Assembly: GCA_937896895.1 (NCBI GenBank)
Contig: CALBNV010000046.1
Coordinates: forward strand, 1 to 64,000
Length of the DNA stretch: 64,000 nucleotides
Direction of reading: 5' to 3'
DNA from: an uncultured Bacteroidales bacterium
Lineage (GTDB): Bacteria > Bacteroidota > Bacteroidia > Bacteroidales > F082
Positions 16,297 to 23,931 of this stretch are shown here, piece after piece; position 1 is the first letter of the stretch, and each line of letters opens with the position of its first letter. The notes beneath the pieces were generated by a model that was not told where the DNA came from, did not search any database, and saw nothing but the letters and a program-made list of their open reading frames with translations. The translations under genes were made by a program, and so were the position numbers.

Positions 16297-17271
16297 TTAC
16301 AGATTGTTTTTATACCATTCAATCGCCTCATTCAGACCTTTCGCAAAGTCGTATTCCGGGTCATAACCCAAAATTCGTTTTGCCTTGCTGATGTCAGCGT
16401 TGGAATGTTTGATGTCGCCCGGACGGTCGGGGCCAAATTTCGGTTCAATGTCCTTACCTAATGCTTTCGTTAAATCGTAATAAATATCAATGAGATACTC
16501 GCGTCCGCCGTATGCCACGTTGAACGCCTCGCCTGAAGCCTCGTCGGGTGCGAGACAAGCCTTGAGGTTGGCTTCAATGACATTTTCGATATATGTGAAG
16601 TCGCGGCTCTGCTTGCCGTCGCCGTTAATAGTTGGCTGTTCATCGTTCAACAACATCTTTATGAACTTCGGCAACACAGCGGCGTAAGCTCCATTCGGGT
16701 CCTGACGTCTGCCGAAGACGTTGAAGTATCTCAACCCAATGGTTTTCAAACCGTAATGTCTTGAATATTGCTTTGCCCACTCCTCACCGCAACGTTTCGT
16801 CAGGGCGTACGGACTCAAGAGATTGCCTTCCACTCCTTCTGTCTTCGGAAGATGAGCCTCATCACCATACACCGAACTCGACGAGGCATAGACGAAAGTC
16901 TTCACACCGTTACGCCTTGCCGCTTCCATCATATTGAGAGTTCCCTGGATATTGTTGGCACAGTAGAAAAGCGGCATCTCGATGGAACGAGGGACACTTC
17001 CCCACGCAGCCTCATACAACACATAATCAACATTTTCACATACTTTCAAGCATATATCAAAGTCTTTTACATCACCTTTGATGAACTCGTAATTCGGATT
17101 GTTCAAGAACAGATCCACGTTGGCCTGCTTGCCAGTTGAGAGGTCATCAAGACAACGAACCTTATATCCGAGGCTAAGGATAGCCTCACACAGATTTGAA
17201 CCGATGAAACCTGCGCCGCCAGTCACCAGAAAAAGACTGTCTTTTGGAAATTTCAGTTGTTTATATGCCAT
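16297..17271 (-). CDS. tviC: UDP-GlcNAc/GlcNAcA 4-epimerase (TviC/WbpP type)
   Basis: The 324-residue extended SDR has LVTGGAGFIGSNLCEAIL at the N-terminus, the catalytic YALTKRCGEEWA (YxxxK) near residue 152 and the SVYGDEAHLPKTE segment with the catalytic serine. Family members interconvert UDP-GlcNAc and UDP-GalNAc or their uronic acids. It is directly upstream of the tviB-like gene and makes a two-gene set with it. A close paralogue is cut by the left edge of the window (1-334). Confidence 0.92.
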   Translation of the reverse strand: MAYKQLKFPKDSLFLVTGGAGFIGSNLCEAILSLGYKVRCLDDLSTGKQANVDLFLNNPNYEFIKGDVKDFDICLKVCENVDYVLYEAAWGSVPRSIEMPLFYCANNIQGTLNMMEAARRNGVKTFVYASSSSVYGDEAHLPKTEGVEGNLLSPYALTKRCGEEWAKQYSRHYGLKTIGLRYFNVFGRRQDPNGAYAAVLPKFIKMLLNDEQPTINGDGKQSRDFTYIENVIEANLKACLAPDEASGEAFNVAYGGREYLIDIYYDLTKALGKDIEPKFGPDRPGDIKHSNADISKAKRILGYDPEYDFAKGLNEAIEWYKNNL

Positions 17272-17303
17272 ATATTGACTTAATTAGTTTGGATTTTTTT
17301 ATT

Positions 17304-17326
17304 AGATTTTCAGTTATGATTTTGAG
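17304..17326. repeat. Outer inverted-repeat arm, left of the GxxExxY gene
   Basis: These 23 bases are the reverse complement of 17948-17970 at 21 positions. They start in the gap after the tviC start codon and belong to a nested pair of inverted repeats around the gene at 17389-17817. Confidence 0.75.
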
Positions 17327-17360
17327 CGAAGCGACTTCTTTAAAAAAATGACTTCATTTA

Positions 17361-17380
17361 TTTTCAGAAGGATTTTTAGT
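17361..17380. repeat. Inner inverted-repeat arm, left of the GxxExxY gene
   Basis: TTTTCAGAAGGATTTTTAGT is the reverse complement of 17890-17909 at 19 of 20 positions. It lies 8 bases after the stop codon of the GxxExxY gene. Confidence 0.8.
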
Positions 17381-17388
17381 ATGGATTT

Positions 17389-17817
17389 TCAAATTCTGAC
17401 GCATTTTCCTGTCTCTTCATCAAGTCTCCAGCTTTCGGAATAAACTCCTTTTGGACTGAAATTAATTAGCATTCCAAAACGAAAGTTCTGAAGTTTCATG
17501 TATGACCAAAGCTGTCTCCTCTGATCATCACCGATATAATTTATTGCTTTAAGTTCCAATAACACATTCCCGAGGCCTTTATCTGTGGCGACAAGGTCAA
17601 TTCTACGTTTGACTGGAGATGGTCGTCCTTTGTAATATACAGGAAATTCTTCTTGCCGATGAACGATAAAACCAGCTTCTTCCAACTCACAGTACAACCC
17701 TGCTTCGTAGGTAAGCTCGTCCATATCACTATGAAAATAGTTGTAAGAAGCAAAGGCACAACCAACAATCTTTGAAAACATGTGGCGCATGGCCTGAGTA
17801 AATTCTAATTCAATCAT
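17389..17817 (-). CDS. GxxExxY family protein (PD-(D/E)XK nuclease-like)
   Basis: The 142-residue protein carries the family pattern: an early FSKIVGCAFASYNYFHSDMD region, ELTYEAGLYCELEEAGF (the E and Y of the signature), and a nuclease-like core RRIDLVATDKGLGNVLLELKA, where the D and ExK could be the PD-(D/E)XK metal site. The usual G of the signature appears to be E here (DELTYEAGLY). Function of the family is unknown. It splits the sugar genes between ugd and tviC and is enclosed by nested inverted repeats, like the two four-helix-bundle genes. Confidence 0.85.
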   Translation of the reverse strand: MIELEFTQAMRHMFSKIVGCAFASYNYFHSDMDELTYEAGLYCELEEAGFIVHRQEEFPVYYKGRPSPVKRRIDLVATDKGLGNVLLELKAINYIGDDQRRQLWSYMKLQNFRFGMLINFSPKGVYSESWRLDEETGKCVRI

Positions 17818-17889
17818 ATTAAGGAAAATCTATAAATGCAAGACAATCTAAAAGTCTGTGTTGTGTTAAGCAATGATTTAGAAATATCA

Positions 17890-17909
17890 ACTAAAAATCA
17901 TTCTGAAAA
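17890..17909. repeat. Inner inverted-repeat arm, right of the GxxExxY gene
   Basis: ACTAAAAATCATTCTGAAAA pairs with 17361-17380 with one mismatch. It lies about 73 bases upstream of the GxxExxY start codon. Confidence 0.8.
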
Positions 17910-17947
17910 TGTTTTTACGACTTTTTTTATTTTAGTCGGGCACAGCC

Positions 17948-17970
17948 CTCAAAATCATGACTAAAAATCT
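17948..17970. repeat. Outer inverted-repeat arm, right of the GxxExxY gene
   Basis: This arm pairs with 17304-17326 at 21 of 23 positions and shares the word ACTAAAAATC with the inner arm, so the flanks also contain direct repeats of one another. Confidence 0.75.
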
Positions 17971-18049
17971 CTCAAAAAATCTTCACCAAAATATAGGACG
18001 TCGGGTAGTTAAACGCTGCCTTTTGCTTCAAAACAACAAATCACAACCT

Positions 18050-19306
18050 TTAGTCTCTCCTAAACAGATCCCTCGTGTAAACCTTTTCTTTCACATCATC
18101 CAAATTGCTGTCGTACCTATTGGCGATGATAGCCTGAGAGCGTCTCTTGAACTCGCCGAGGTCATTGACGACCTCGCTGCCGAAGAACGTGCTGCCGTTT
18201 TCGAGCGTCGGCTCGTAGATTATCACCACCGCGCCCTTGGCCTTCACGCGCTTCATCACGCCCTGTATCGAGCTTTGGCGGAAATTGTCGCTGTTACTCT
18301 TCATCGTCAGGCGATAGACTCCTATAATGCATTGACGTTCATCGTCGGGGTTGAAATTGCCGCGGTCGTAGTAGTCGTAATAGCCTGCGGTCTTCAGCAC
18401 CTGGTCGGCGATGAAGTCCTTGCGGGTTCTGTTGCTATCCACTATAGCCTGTATCAGGTTTTGCGGCACGTCGTCGTAGTTGGCCAAGAGTTGCTTGGTG
18501 TCTTTCGGCAGACAGTAGCCGCCGTAGCCGAAGCTCGGGTTGTTGTAATGGTTGCCGATGCGTGGGTCAAGGCCGATGCCGTCGATGATGGCCTGTGTGT
18601 CGAGGCCTTTTATCTCGGCATAGGTGTCGAGTTCGTTGAAATACGACACGCGCAGGGCGAGGTACGTGTTGGCGAACAGCTTCACCGCCTCCGCCTCCTT
18701 CAAGCCCATGAACAATGTCGGTATGTCTTCCTTTATTGCGCCTTCCTGAAGCAACCTTGCGAATGTGTGCGCCGCCTCTGTCAGTTGCTCAGGGTTGTTC
18801 ACCTCGAACAGTTTCGGCGTCCCGACGATGATTCTTGAAGGATAGAGGTTGTCGTAAAGAGCCTTGCTCTCGCGAAGGAACTCCGGCGCGAATAGCAGCC
18901 GCAAGTCCTTGCCATAACGCTCGTACAGACGCTGGCAGTAACCCACGGGTATGGTGCTCTTTATCACCATTATCGCCTTCGGATTTATCCCTAACACTTT
19001 GTCTATCACGCTCTCCACCGCCGAGGTGTCGAAGAAGTTCTTCTGCGGGTCGTAGTTCGTCGGCGCGGCTATCACCACGAAGTCGGCGTCACGGTAGCCG
19101 TCCTCGGCGTCGAGTGTCGCACGGAGGTCGAGCGGCTTGTTCGCGAGATAGTCCTCGATGTAGTCGTCCTGTATCGGCGACTTTCTGTTGTTCACCAGAT
19201 TCACGCGTTCGGGCACGATGTCAACCGCCGTCACGTGGTTGTGCTGCGCCAGCAATGTGGCGATTGAGAGACCTACATAGCCGGTCCCAGCTACTGCGAT
19301 ATTCAT
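18050..19306 (-). CDS. ugd: UDP-glucose 6-dehydrogenase
   Basis: The 418-residue protein oxidises UDP-glucose to UDP-glucuronate. It has the Rossmann motif AVAGTGYVGLSIATLL at the N-terminus, the VIKSTIPVGYCQRLYERYG segment and the active-site cysteine in FGYGGYCLPKDTKQLLANY near residue 258. The KDTKQL form of that motif marks true UDP-glucose dehydrogenases and separates it from the tviB-like enzyme. It is the most upstream gene of the run that ends at the window's left edge, behind a long untranslated stretch. Confidence 0.93.
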   Translation of the reverse strand: MNIAVAGTGYVGLSIATLLAQHNHVTAVDIVPERVNLVNNRKSPIQDDYIEDYLANKPLDLRATLDAEDGYRDADFVVIAAPTNYDPQKNFFDTSAVESVIDKVLGINPKAIMVIKSTIPVGYCQRLYERYGKDLRLLFAPEFLRESKALYDNLYPSRIIVGTPKLFEVNNPEQLTEAAHTFARLLQEGAIKEDIPTLFMGLKEAEAVKLFANTYLALRVSYFNELDTYAEIKGLDTQAIIDGIGLDPRIGNHYNNPSFGYGGYCLPKDTKQLLANYDDVPQNLIQAIVDSNRTRKDFIADQVLKTAGYYDYYDRGNFNPDDERQCIIGVYRLTMKSNSDNFRQSSIQGVMKRVKAKGAVVIIYEPTLENGSTFFGSEVVNDLGEFKRRSQAIIANRYDSNLDDVKEKVYTRDLFRRD

Positions 19307-19694
19307 GTTATTAATCGTATTTGCTTAATAATCAAAAACTGAACTCCACCCTCAAAACTTGAAACCTCTAAATTCCTCAAACACTATTTCAACCAATTAT
19401 TCTTGGGTGACGTTACATAACGTCAATATACAGCTTCGCCTTCTCAGTCACATCCTGAGCTGGCAGCTGTATGTCAATTCATAACAAAACTCATTGAGAC
19501 ACAAAACATTAAGGCAGAATCAGATTCACCTCAAAATTCTCAAGGCAGTTTTACATCAAAGTTGCAAATTTACACATTATATCAACATGTACGACATCTT
19601 TTTGTACATATTTTAAAATTAAGTAGGTGTTTTTTGGTTTTTGGCACAAAAAAAAAGACGGGCGACAAGGCGTCCGTCATCACAGCTGATGTGA
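19307..19694 (-). promoter_or_regulatory. Gene-free 388-base leader region upstream of ugd, with two dyads
   Basis: No gene is seen here. On the minus strand, near 19565-19572, TAAATTTG fits a Bacteroidetes -7 element, which would leave a leader of about 250 bases before ugd. The leader holds two stem-loop candidates: TGACGTTA/TAACGTCA with a two-base loop (19408-19425), and ACAGCT/AGCTGT (19430-19435 with 19465-19470) with an inner CTCA/TGAG. Long structured leaders are typical of Bacteroidetes capsule operons under antitermination control; no antiterminator gene is visible in the window. The -33 element is unclear. Confidence 0.45.
19648..19678 (-). terminator. Rho-independent terminator after rfbD
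   Basis: On the minus strand, GACGGACG and CGCCCGTC form a stem with one mismatch, and nine T residues follow directly (positions 19656 down to 19648). It lies 16 bases after the rfbD stop, so it separates the rfbD unit from ugd. Confidence 0.85.
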
Positions 19695-20567
19695 TTATCT
19701 TCCCATCAGATTTTTTATGCAAGCCTTCAGGCTGTCGGTCCAGTACGGCACCTCAACGCCGAAGGTCTGCTTGATCTTTGTCTTGTCGAGAACTGAATAC
19801 GACGGGCGTACCACCGGGCTCGGGAATTCGTTGCTGTGGCACGGTCTCACGTCGCAGCCCGTCTGTCCGGAGAACTCCTGTATCATTTTCGTGAAGTCAT
19901 ACCAGCTGCACACGCCTTCGTTTGAGTAATGGTATATTCCGCTCACCGGTTTTTTCAAAATGGCGACAATCGTCTTGGCGAGGTCAAGGGCATACGTCGG
20001 CGTCCCTACCTGGTCGAAGACCACATTCAGCTGCGGTTTCGTCGCCGTCAGGTTAAGCATGGTCTTGCAGAAGTTCTTGCCGAACTCGCTGTACAGCCAC
20101 GCCGTCCTGATAATCACGTGATTACAGCCTGAAGCGATGATGTTTTGTTCGCCGTGAAGCTTGGTGAGACCATATACGCCTGTCGGTGTACCTTTCTGGT
20201 CCTCCTTGCACGGGATGTTGTATGGCTCCTTCCCGAACACGTAATCTGTGGAGACATGCACCAGCAGGCCTCCAACCTCTTTCATCGCAACAGCCAGATT
20301 CTCAGGGGCCTTGGCGTTGAGAGCCTCGACCAGGTCGAAACGTTCAGGATCCTCGGCTGCGTCAACATTCGTCCACGCGGCACAATTGACTATCGCCTCA
20401 ATTCTGTTAGCTGCGACGTATGCACGGATTGCCTCAAGATCAGTGATGTCGAGATGTTCATAGCCTTCGCACACGTCGGTGAAGAAATACCTGTCCCGAC
20501 TGCCTTTGGCTGTGATTTGCATCTCATTGCCAAGCTGTCCGTTGGCTCCGGTCACAAGAATATTCAT
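19695..20567 (-). CDS. rfbD: dTDP-4-dehydrorhamnose reductase
   Basis: The 290-residue SDR enzyme reduces dTDP-4-keto-L-rhamnose to dTDP-L-rhamnose with NAD(P)H. The N-terminus MNILVTGANGQLGNEMQ, the VHVSTDYVFGKEPYNIPCKE segment and the catalytic YGLTKLHGEQNI are diagnostic. Length is normal. The other rhamnose genes (rfbA, rfbB, rfbC) are not in the window. It is preceded by a small DUF2795 gene under a clear promoter and followed by a strong terminator. Confidence 0.95.
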   Translation of the reverse strand: MNILVTGANGQLGNEMQITAKGSRDRYFFTDVCEGYEHLDITDLEAIRAYVAANRIEAIVNCAAWTNVDAAEDPERFDLVEALNAKAPENLAVAMKEVGGLLVHVSTDYVFGKEPYNIPCKEDQKGTPTGVYGLTKLHGEQNIIASGCNHVIIRTAWLYSEFGKNFCKTMLNLTATKPQLNVVFDQVGTPTYALDLAKTIVAILKKPVSGIYHYSNEGVCSWYDFTKMIQEFSGQTGCDVRPCHSNEFPSPVVRPSYSVLDKTKIKQTFGVEVPYWTDSLKACIKNLMGR

Positions 20568-20608
20568 ATCGTATGTTCTTGAATGTCAATGATTCAAGAA
20601 TAATTGGT

Positions 20609-20830
20609 TTAATATTCGTCTTCGTGGAAAAAGAAATCATCCTTGGTCGGGTAGTCGGGCCAGAGGTCTTCTATTCTTTCGTAAACTTCACCTTCGTCCT
20701 CAATCTCCTGAAGGTTCTCTATGACTTCCTGTGGTGCGCCTGTGCGCATCGCCCACTCAAGGAGTTCCTCTCTTGTTGCCGGCCATGGAGCATCCTCCAT
20801 TTTCGACGCTAATTCTAATGTCCAATACAT
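20609..20830 (-). CDS. DUF2795 family small protein
   Basis: The 73-residue acidic protein matches DUF2795: MYWTLELASKMEDAPWPATR, then EELLEWAMRTGAPQEVIENL, and an acidic tail. The family is conserved in Bacteroidetes and has no established function. A good promoter stands 27 bases upstream of its start, and rfbD follows 41 bases after its stop, so the two are likely co-transcribed. Confidence 0.85.
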   Translation of the reverse strand: MYWTLELASKMEDAPWPATREELLEWAMRTGAPQEVIENLQEIEDEGEVYERIEDLWPDYPTKDDFFFHEDEY

Positions 20831-20856
20831 GATTTTGTCTTTTATTTTTCGGGGTG

Positions 20857-20886
20857 CAAAAATACTACAAAAAAAAGTTTTGTCAA
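20857..20886 (-). promoter_or_regulatory. Bacteroidetes-type promoter for the DUF2795-rfbD unit
   Basis: On the minus strand TTG (20886-20884, in TTGAC) stands 19 bases before TATTTTTG (20864-20857). This fits the TTTG/TAnnTTTG promoter of Bacteroidetes. It precedes the DUF2795 start by 27 bases. Confidence 0.8.
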
Positions 20887-21018
20887 GTGTTTTTTTTACT
20901 TTTTTTAGAGGTTAAATAAGAAGTTGATTATCAAAAAAATTAACTAAAAATTTTACTCTCTGCCCTCAACACTTAACACTAATTTCTTTAATCTTTTAAC
21001 TTTTCTCTTTCAACAGAA

Positions 21019-21555
21019 TCAGCACTTCTCAGGCTGCCATCGTCTGTCGTTTTCGATGAACGTCCTCGACATCACGAAGAAGAAGTCGGAAAGTCGGTTC
21101 AGGTATCTAACAATCAATTCGTTGACCTCGTGTTCTCTGCTCATCCTCACCACGGCACGTTCAGCGCGGCGGCACACGGTGCGGCACACATGACAGTGTG
21201 AGGCGAGGATGTTGCCGCCGGGGACGATGAGGCTGTCCAAAGGCGGCAGTTTCGCACTTATCTCGTCGATGTTACTCTCGAGAGACTCCACGTCGTTTTC
21301 TGTCATCTGCGGAAGCTGTTTCCTCAGCTCACAGCCGTCGTCGGTGGCGAGCAGACACTCCATCACCATCAGCTTCTTCTGTATCTCGCAAAACTGCTCC
21401 TGAAACTGCTCCGTCGAGTCCATCAGCACAGCGATGAACGCGCTCAGCTCATCAATGGTGCCGTAAGCCTCAAGCCGCACGTCGTCCTTTCCGACACGCG
21501 TACCGTTCACTAACGACGTTGTACCATTGTCTCCCGTTTTTGTGTATATCTTCAT
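21019..21555 (-). CDS. pduO: Cob(I)alamin adenosyltransferase, PduO type
   Basis: The 178-residue protein transfers an adenosyl group from ATP to cob(I)alamin, producing adenosylcobalamin. It has the N-terminal ATP loop KIYTKTGDNGTTSLVNG and the C-terminal RRAERAVVRMSRE and YLNRLSDFFFVMSR signatures. The start at 21555 (MKIYTKTGD) is preferred because the conserved family start begins there; an extra in-frame ATG lies two codons upstream. It is transcribed toward the DUF2795 unit. Downstream of it lies no gene partner for cobalamin. Confidence 0.94.
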   Translation of the reverse strand: MKIYTKTGDNGTTSLVNGTRVGKDDVRLEAYGTIDELSAFIAVLMDSTEQFQEQFCEIQKKLMVMECLLATDDGCELRKQLPQMTENDVESLESNIDEISAKLPPLDSLIVPGGNILASHCHVCRTVCRRAERAVVRMSREHEVNELIVRYLNRLSDFFFVMSRTFIENDRRWQPEKC

Positions 21556-21571
21556 AATCAACTATTTAAAA

Positions 21572-21622
21572 ACTCAACTCTTCACTCTCAAAACTCCACT
21601 CTCAAAACTCCACTCTCAAAAC
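21572..21622. repeat. Tandem CTCTCAAAACTCCA repeats
   Basis: About three copies of a 14-mer built on CTCTCAAAACTCCA stand between the cobalamin adenosyltransferase gene and the small methyltransferase-like gene. The same words occur in the opposite orientation at 45606-45662, and shorter relatives surround 7141-7220, 7590-7640 and 25962-26030. Confidence 0.75.
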
Positions 21623-21966
21623 TTCAAAACAAAGTGTTCCTTCTTCAGCCTCTCCATCACGAAGGCGAGTCCGAAGCTCCAGCAGTCGATGCTCAGGCTC
21701 ACCTTGTCGCTCTTGCGCAACCGGTTCCAGTCGGCCTCGTCTTTTTTGCTTTTGTGAATACCCTTGACCACCATGATGCAGTCATCGGCCTTGAAAACCA
21801 ATGGGTTGTCATTAACAAAGACCTTCAGTCTCCTGTTCAGCTCGTCTTCGCGCCCCTTCTTGGGGAGGTGCTTCAACACCTTGCTGTACAAATCAAAAAC
21901 AAGAGGCGAATGGAGACGGAAATCCCCCTTCGCCTTTTGCAGATATTTGAAATAACTGACTATCAT
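21616..21966 (-). CDS. Shrunken methyltransferase-like protein lacking the SAM-binding core
   Basis: The 116-residue protein looks like both ends of a Bacteroidetes class I methyltransferase with the middle missing. The N-terminus has FRLHSPLVFDLYSKVL, like the HSPFVFDF start of that family; the C-terminus has MVVKGIHKSKKDEADWNRL and SLSIDCWSFGLAFVMERLKK, like its end. The glycine-rich SAM loop normally between them is absent, while the reading frame is intact. It may be a degenerate gene or a protein with a new role. Its stop codon lies in the CTCTCAAAACTCC repeats. Confidence 0.55.
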   Translation of the reverse strand: MIVSYFKYLQKAKGDFRLHSPLVFDLYSKVLKHLPKKGREDELNRRLKVFVNDNPLVFKADDCIMVVKGIHKSKKDEADWNRLRKSDKVSLSIDCWSFGLAFVMERLKKEHFVLKF

Positions 21967-21999
21967 CGGTTATATCAGCAGAGATTATCTGCCAATCCT

Positions 22000-23658
22000 T
22001 TATTCTTTCACGAACTTCACGACTGACGCGCCGATCTTCGCGAAATAGACGCCGTTGCTGAGGTCTGAAATGTTGACGGTATTCTCACCGGCTTTCGACT
22101 CGACGCTCATCACCACGCGGCCTGTCATGTCGATGATTTCGACGGTGACATCGTTTTCGGCGTTGAACTTGAAGCAGCTTGTCGCCGGGTTCGGATAGAT
22201 GCTGACTGCCATTTGGCTGACTTCATCAACTGCGTTGAAGCCTGTGCCATACACCTCAACGTCAGTGACTTCCCATGTTGAAGCGGCCGTCGCCGTTGAC
22301 GTATATCTGAACGCGATATAGAGCTTGTATGAGCCTTCGACATTGAAATCAGCCGCACCCGACTCCTGCCACACATATCCGCCTTCCGACCATGCGAACT
22401 CTGACGTGATGTCCTGCCAGCTGTATTCCGTCGGGTCGCTGACGCCGTCGTATTCGCTCGACATCATTACTTTGAGTGCGTCGCCGTCGAAGTTAAAGCA
22501 GTTCAAGAAGCTGATTGTCACGTTTTTGTATGCGCCGTTTGCGAAGAGGTCCGGTGAGATGAGCCAGTCCTCGTTCACGTTTGAAGCGCCGCTTGCGTAG
22601 CCGCTCATCTTGGCGAAAGGAACGTTGTCATAGACAGATGTTGACCATTCCTGCTGTCCAGTGACATTGTAGGCTGTGAATGGTGCGAGGGAACCGTCGA
22701 AGTCAACATCAAGGAGGCAGTTGGAGTTAGCTGTGGTTGCTGATGCTGTCGGGTATGTGCCGTCGGTTTTGTAGTCGATGCCGTCGCCTGTGTTGGTAAA
22801 CGGGAAGATCGCGAAGTTGTATGTGGTGTTGCCGGCGAGCTGTTTGAACTCGACTTCCGTGCCTGACATCACGTTGAATGCGATATTTCCGTCGGCTGCG
22901 TCGATGTCGTTGGCGACCGGCGTGCCGTCAGTCGGGACTGTTATTGTGCCTGTTGAGCCGAGCACGAGGTAGCCTCTCGGGAGCTGTGCGCCTGTCGCTG
23001 CCGCCCATGAGAGGTTGATGGTGTTGCGGTCGGCCTCGGCGGTGAAGTTTGTCGGATAGTTGCTCGGTTCCGGGTCGAGTGTCGGCTGTCCGCCGGCGAC
23101 GAAGATATACACCGGAGCTGTAATGTTTGATGTCGGCTTGTAGCATCCGAACAAAGGAGAACCTGAATGGTTTATGTTGAAACGCATGTAGCACTGTTCA
23201 ACACCGCCGTTCGATGTGAAAACACACGCGCCGTTGGTCATGCTGATTGTCCACTCGCCTTTGCTGTCGAGGTTGGTCTGTGTCTTGAGGTAGTTGCCGC
23301 CGCCTGCTGCGTAGAGGTAGCCGCCTTTGAGTTCATCGTAGAATGTCCATGCGCCTTCGCTGCCGCCCACCGTGAACTCGAACGGTTCCGTATCGCTGGT
23401 GGCTGACACTGCCACTGAGGTCGAGATTGAGCTGCCCGTCTGTGTCGTATAGACGGCATGACGGTTGTTTGACTTCTGATACGACATCATGAATGCAGAG
23501 TCAGCTGCGTCGTTATAGCCGACGAGAATGACTTTCGCCCCTTCGTATAGATCAGACGTTGAAGTCACCATGTTGTAAGTGTTTGTCTGTGCCATTGCAC
23601 CGAAGCCCATTGTCAATATCAACAGGCAGAATAATAGTAAATTACGTTTCATAAGCAT
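22000..23658 (-). CDS. Secreted multidomain protein with T9SS sorting domain
   Basis: The 552-residue protein has a signal peptide (KRNLLLFCLLILTMGFGAMA, cleaved before QTN). Then come a beta-rich domain of about 165 residues, a fibronectin III-like domain (about 200-310), and a cleaved-adhesin/choice-of-anchor-J-like domain (DWLISPDLF near 365). The C-terminus is a type IX secretion sorting domain (about 480-552) with SIYPNPA and the NGVYFAKI end. It should be exported and attached to or released from the surface. An alternative start is the Met two codons downstream. Substrate is unknown. The T9SS end implies that the host has this secretion system. Confidence 0.85.
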   Translation of the reverse strand: MLMKRNLLLFCLLILTMGFGAMAQTNTYNMVTSTSDLYEGAKVILVGYNDAADSAFMMSYQKSNNRHAVYTTQTGSSISTSVAVSATSDTEPFEFTVGGSEGAWTFYDELKGGYLYAAGGGNYLKTQTNLDSKGEWTISMTNGACVFTSNGGVEQCYMRFNINHSGSPLFGCYKPTSNITAPVYIFVAGGQPTLDPEPSNYPTNFTAEADRNTINLSWAAATGAQLPRGYLVLGSTGTITVPTDGTPVANDIDAADGNIAFNVMSGTEVEFKQLAGNTTYNFAIFPFTNTGDGIDYKTDGTYPTASATTANSNCLLDVDFDGSLAPFTAYNVTGQQEWSTSVYDNVPFAKMSGYASGASNVNEDWLISPDLFANGAYKNVTISFLNCFNFDGDALKVMMSSEYDGVSDPTEYSWQDITSEFAWSEGGYVWQESGAADFNVEGSYKLYIAFRYTSTATAASTWEVTDVEVYGTGFNAVDEVSQMAVSIYPNPATSCFKFNAENDVTVEIIDMTGRVVMSVESKAGENTVNISDLSNGVYFAKIGASVVKFVKE

Positions 23659-23692
23659 GTTGTTAATTTCTTTTAACTTTTAACTTTAATCT

Positions 23693-23929
23693 TTAAACTT
23701 TCTCAACTGATTTTATTTCCGGAAGGACGCTCTTGATGGTCTTCTCGATGCCGTTTTTCAGTGTCTGCATGCTGTGCGGGCAGTCACCGCAGGCGCCGGT
23801 CAGGCGCACCATGACGGTCATGTCGCCGGTGAGCTCGACGAACTCCACGCCGCCGCCGTCGGCTTTGAGATATGGCTCAATCTGAACGAGTATGTTCTTG
23901 ATTTTCTTTATTAAAACTTCTCTTTCCAT
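23693..23929 (-). CDS. NifU-like C-terminal domain Fe-S scaffold protein
   Basis: The 78-residue protein is a stand-alone NifU C-terminal (Nfu) domain. It has YLKADGGGVEFVELTG and an LTGACGDCPHSMQTLKNGIE segment, whose CGDC pair binds a 4Fe-4S cluster. It delivers clusters to target proteins in the cytoplasm. Two bases separate it from the mrp gene upstream, which also handles Fe-S clusters, so they form an operon. Confidence 0.9.
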   Translation of the reverse strand: MEREVLIKKIKNILVQIEPYLKADGGGVEFVELTGDMTVMVRLTGACGDCPHSMQTLKNGIEKTIKSVLPEIKSVEKV

Positions 23930-23931
23930 GA

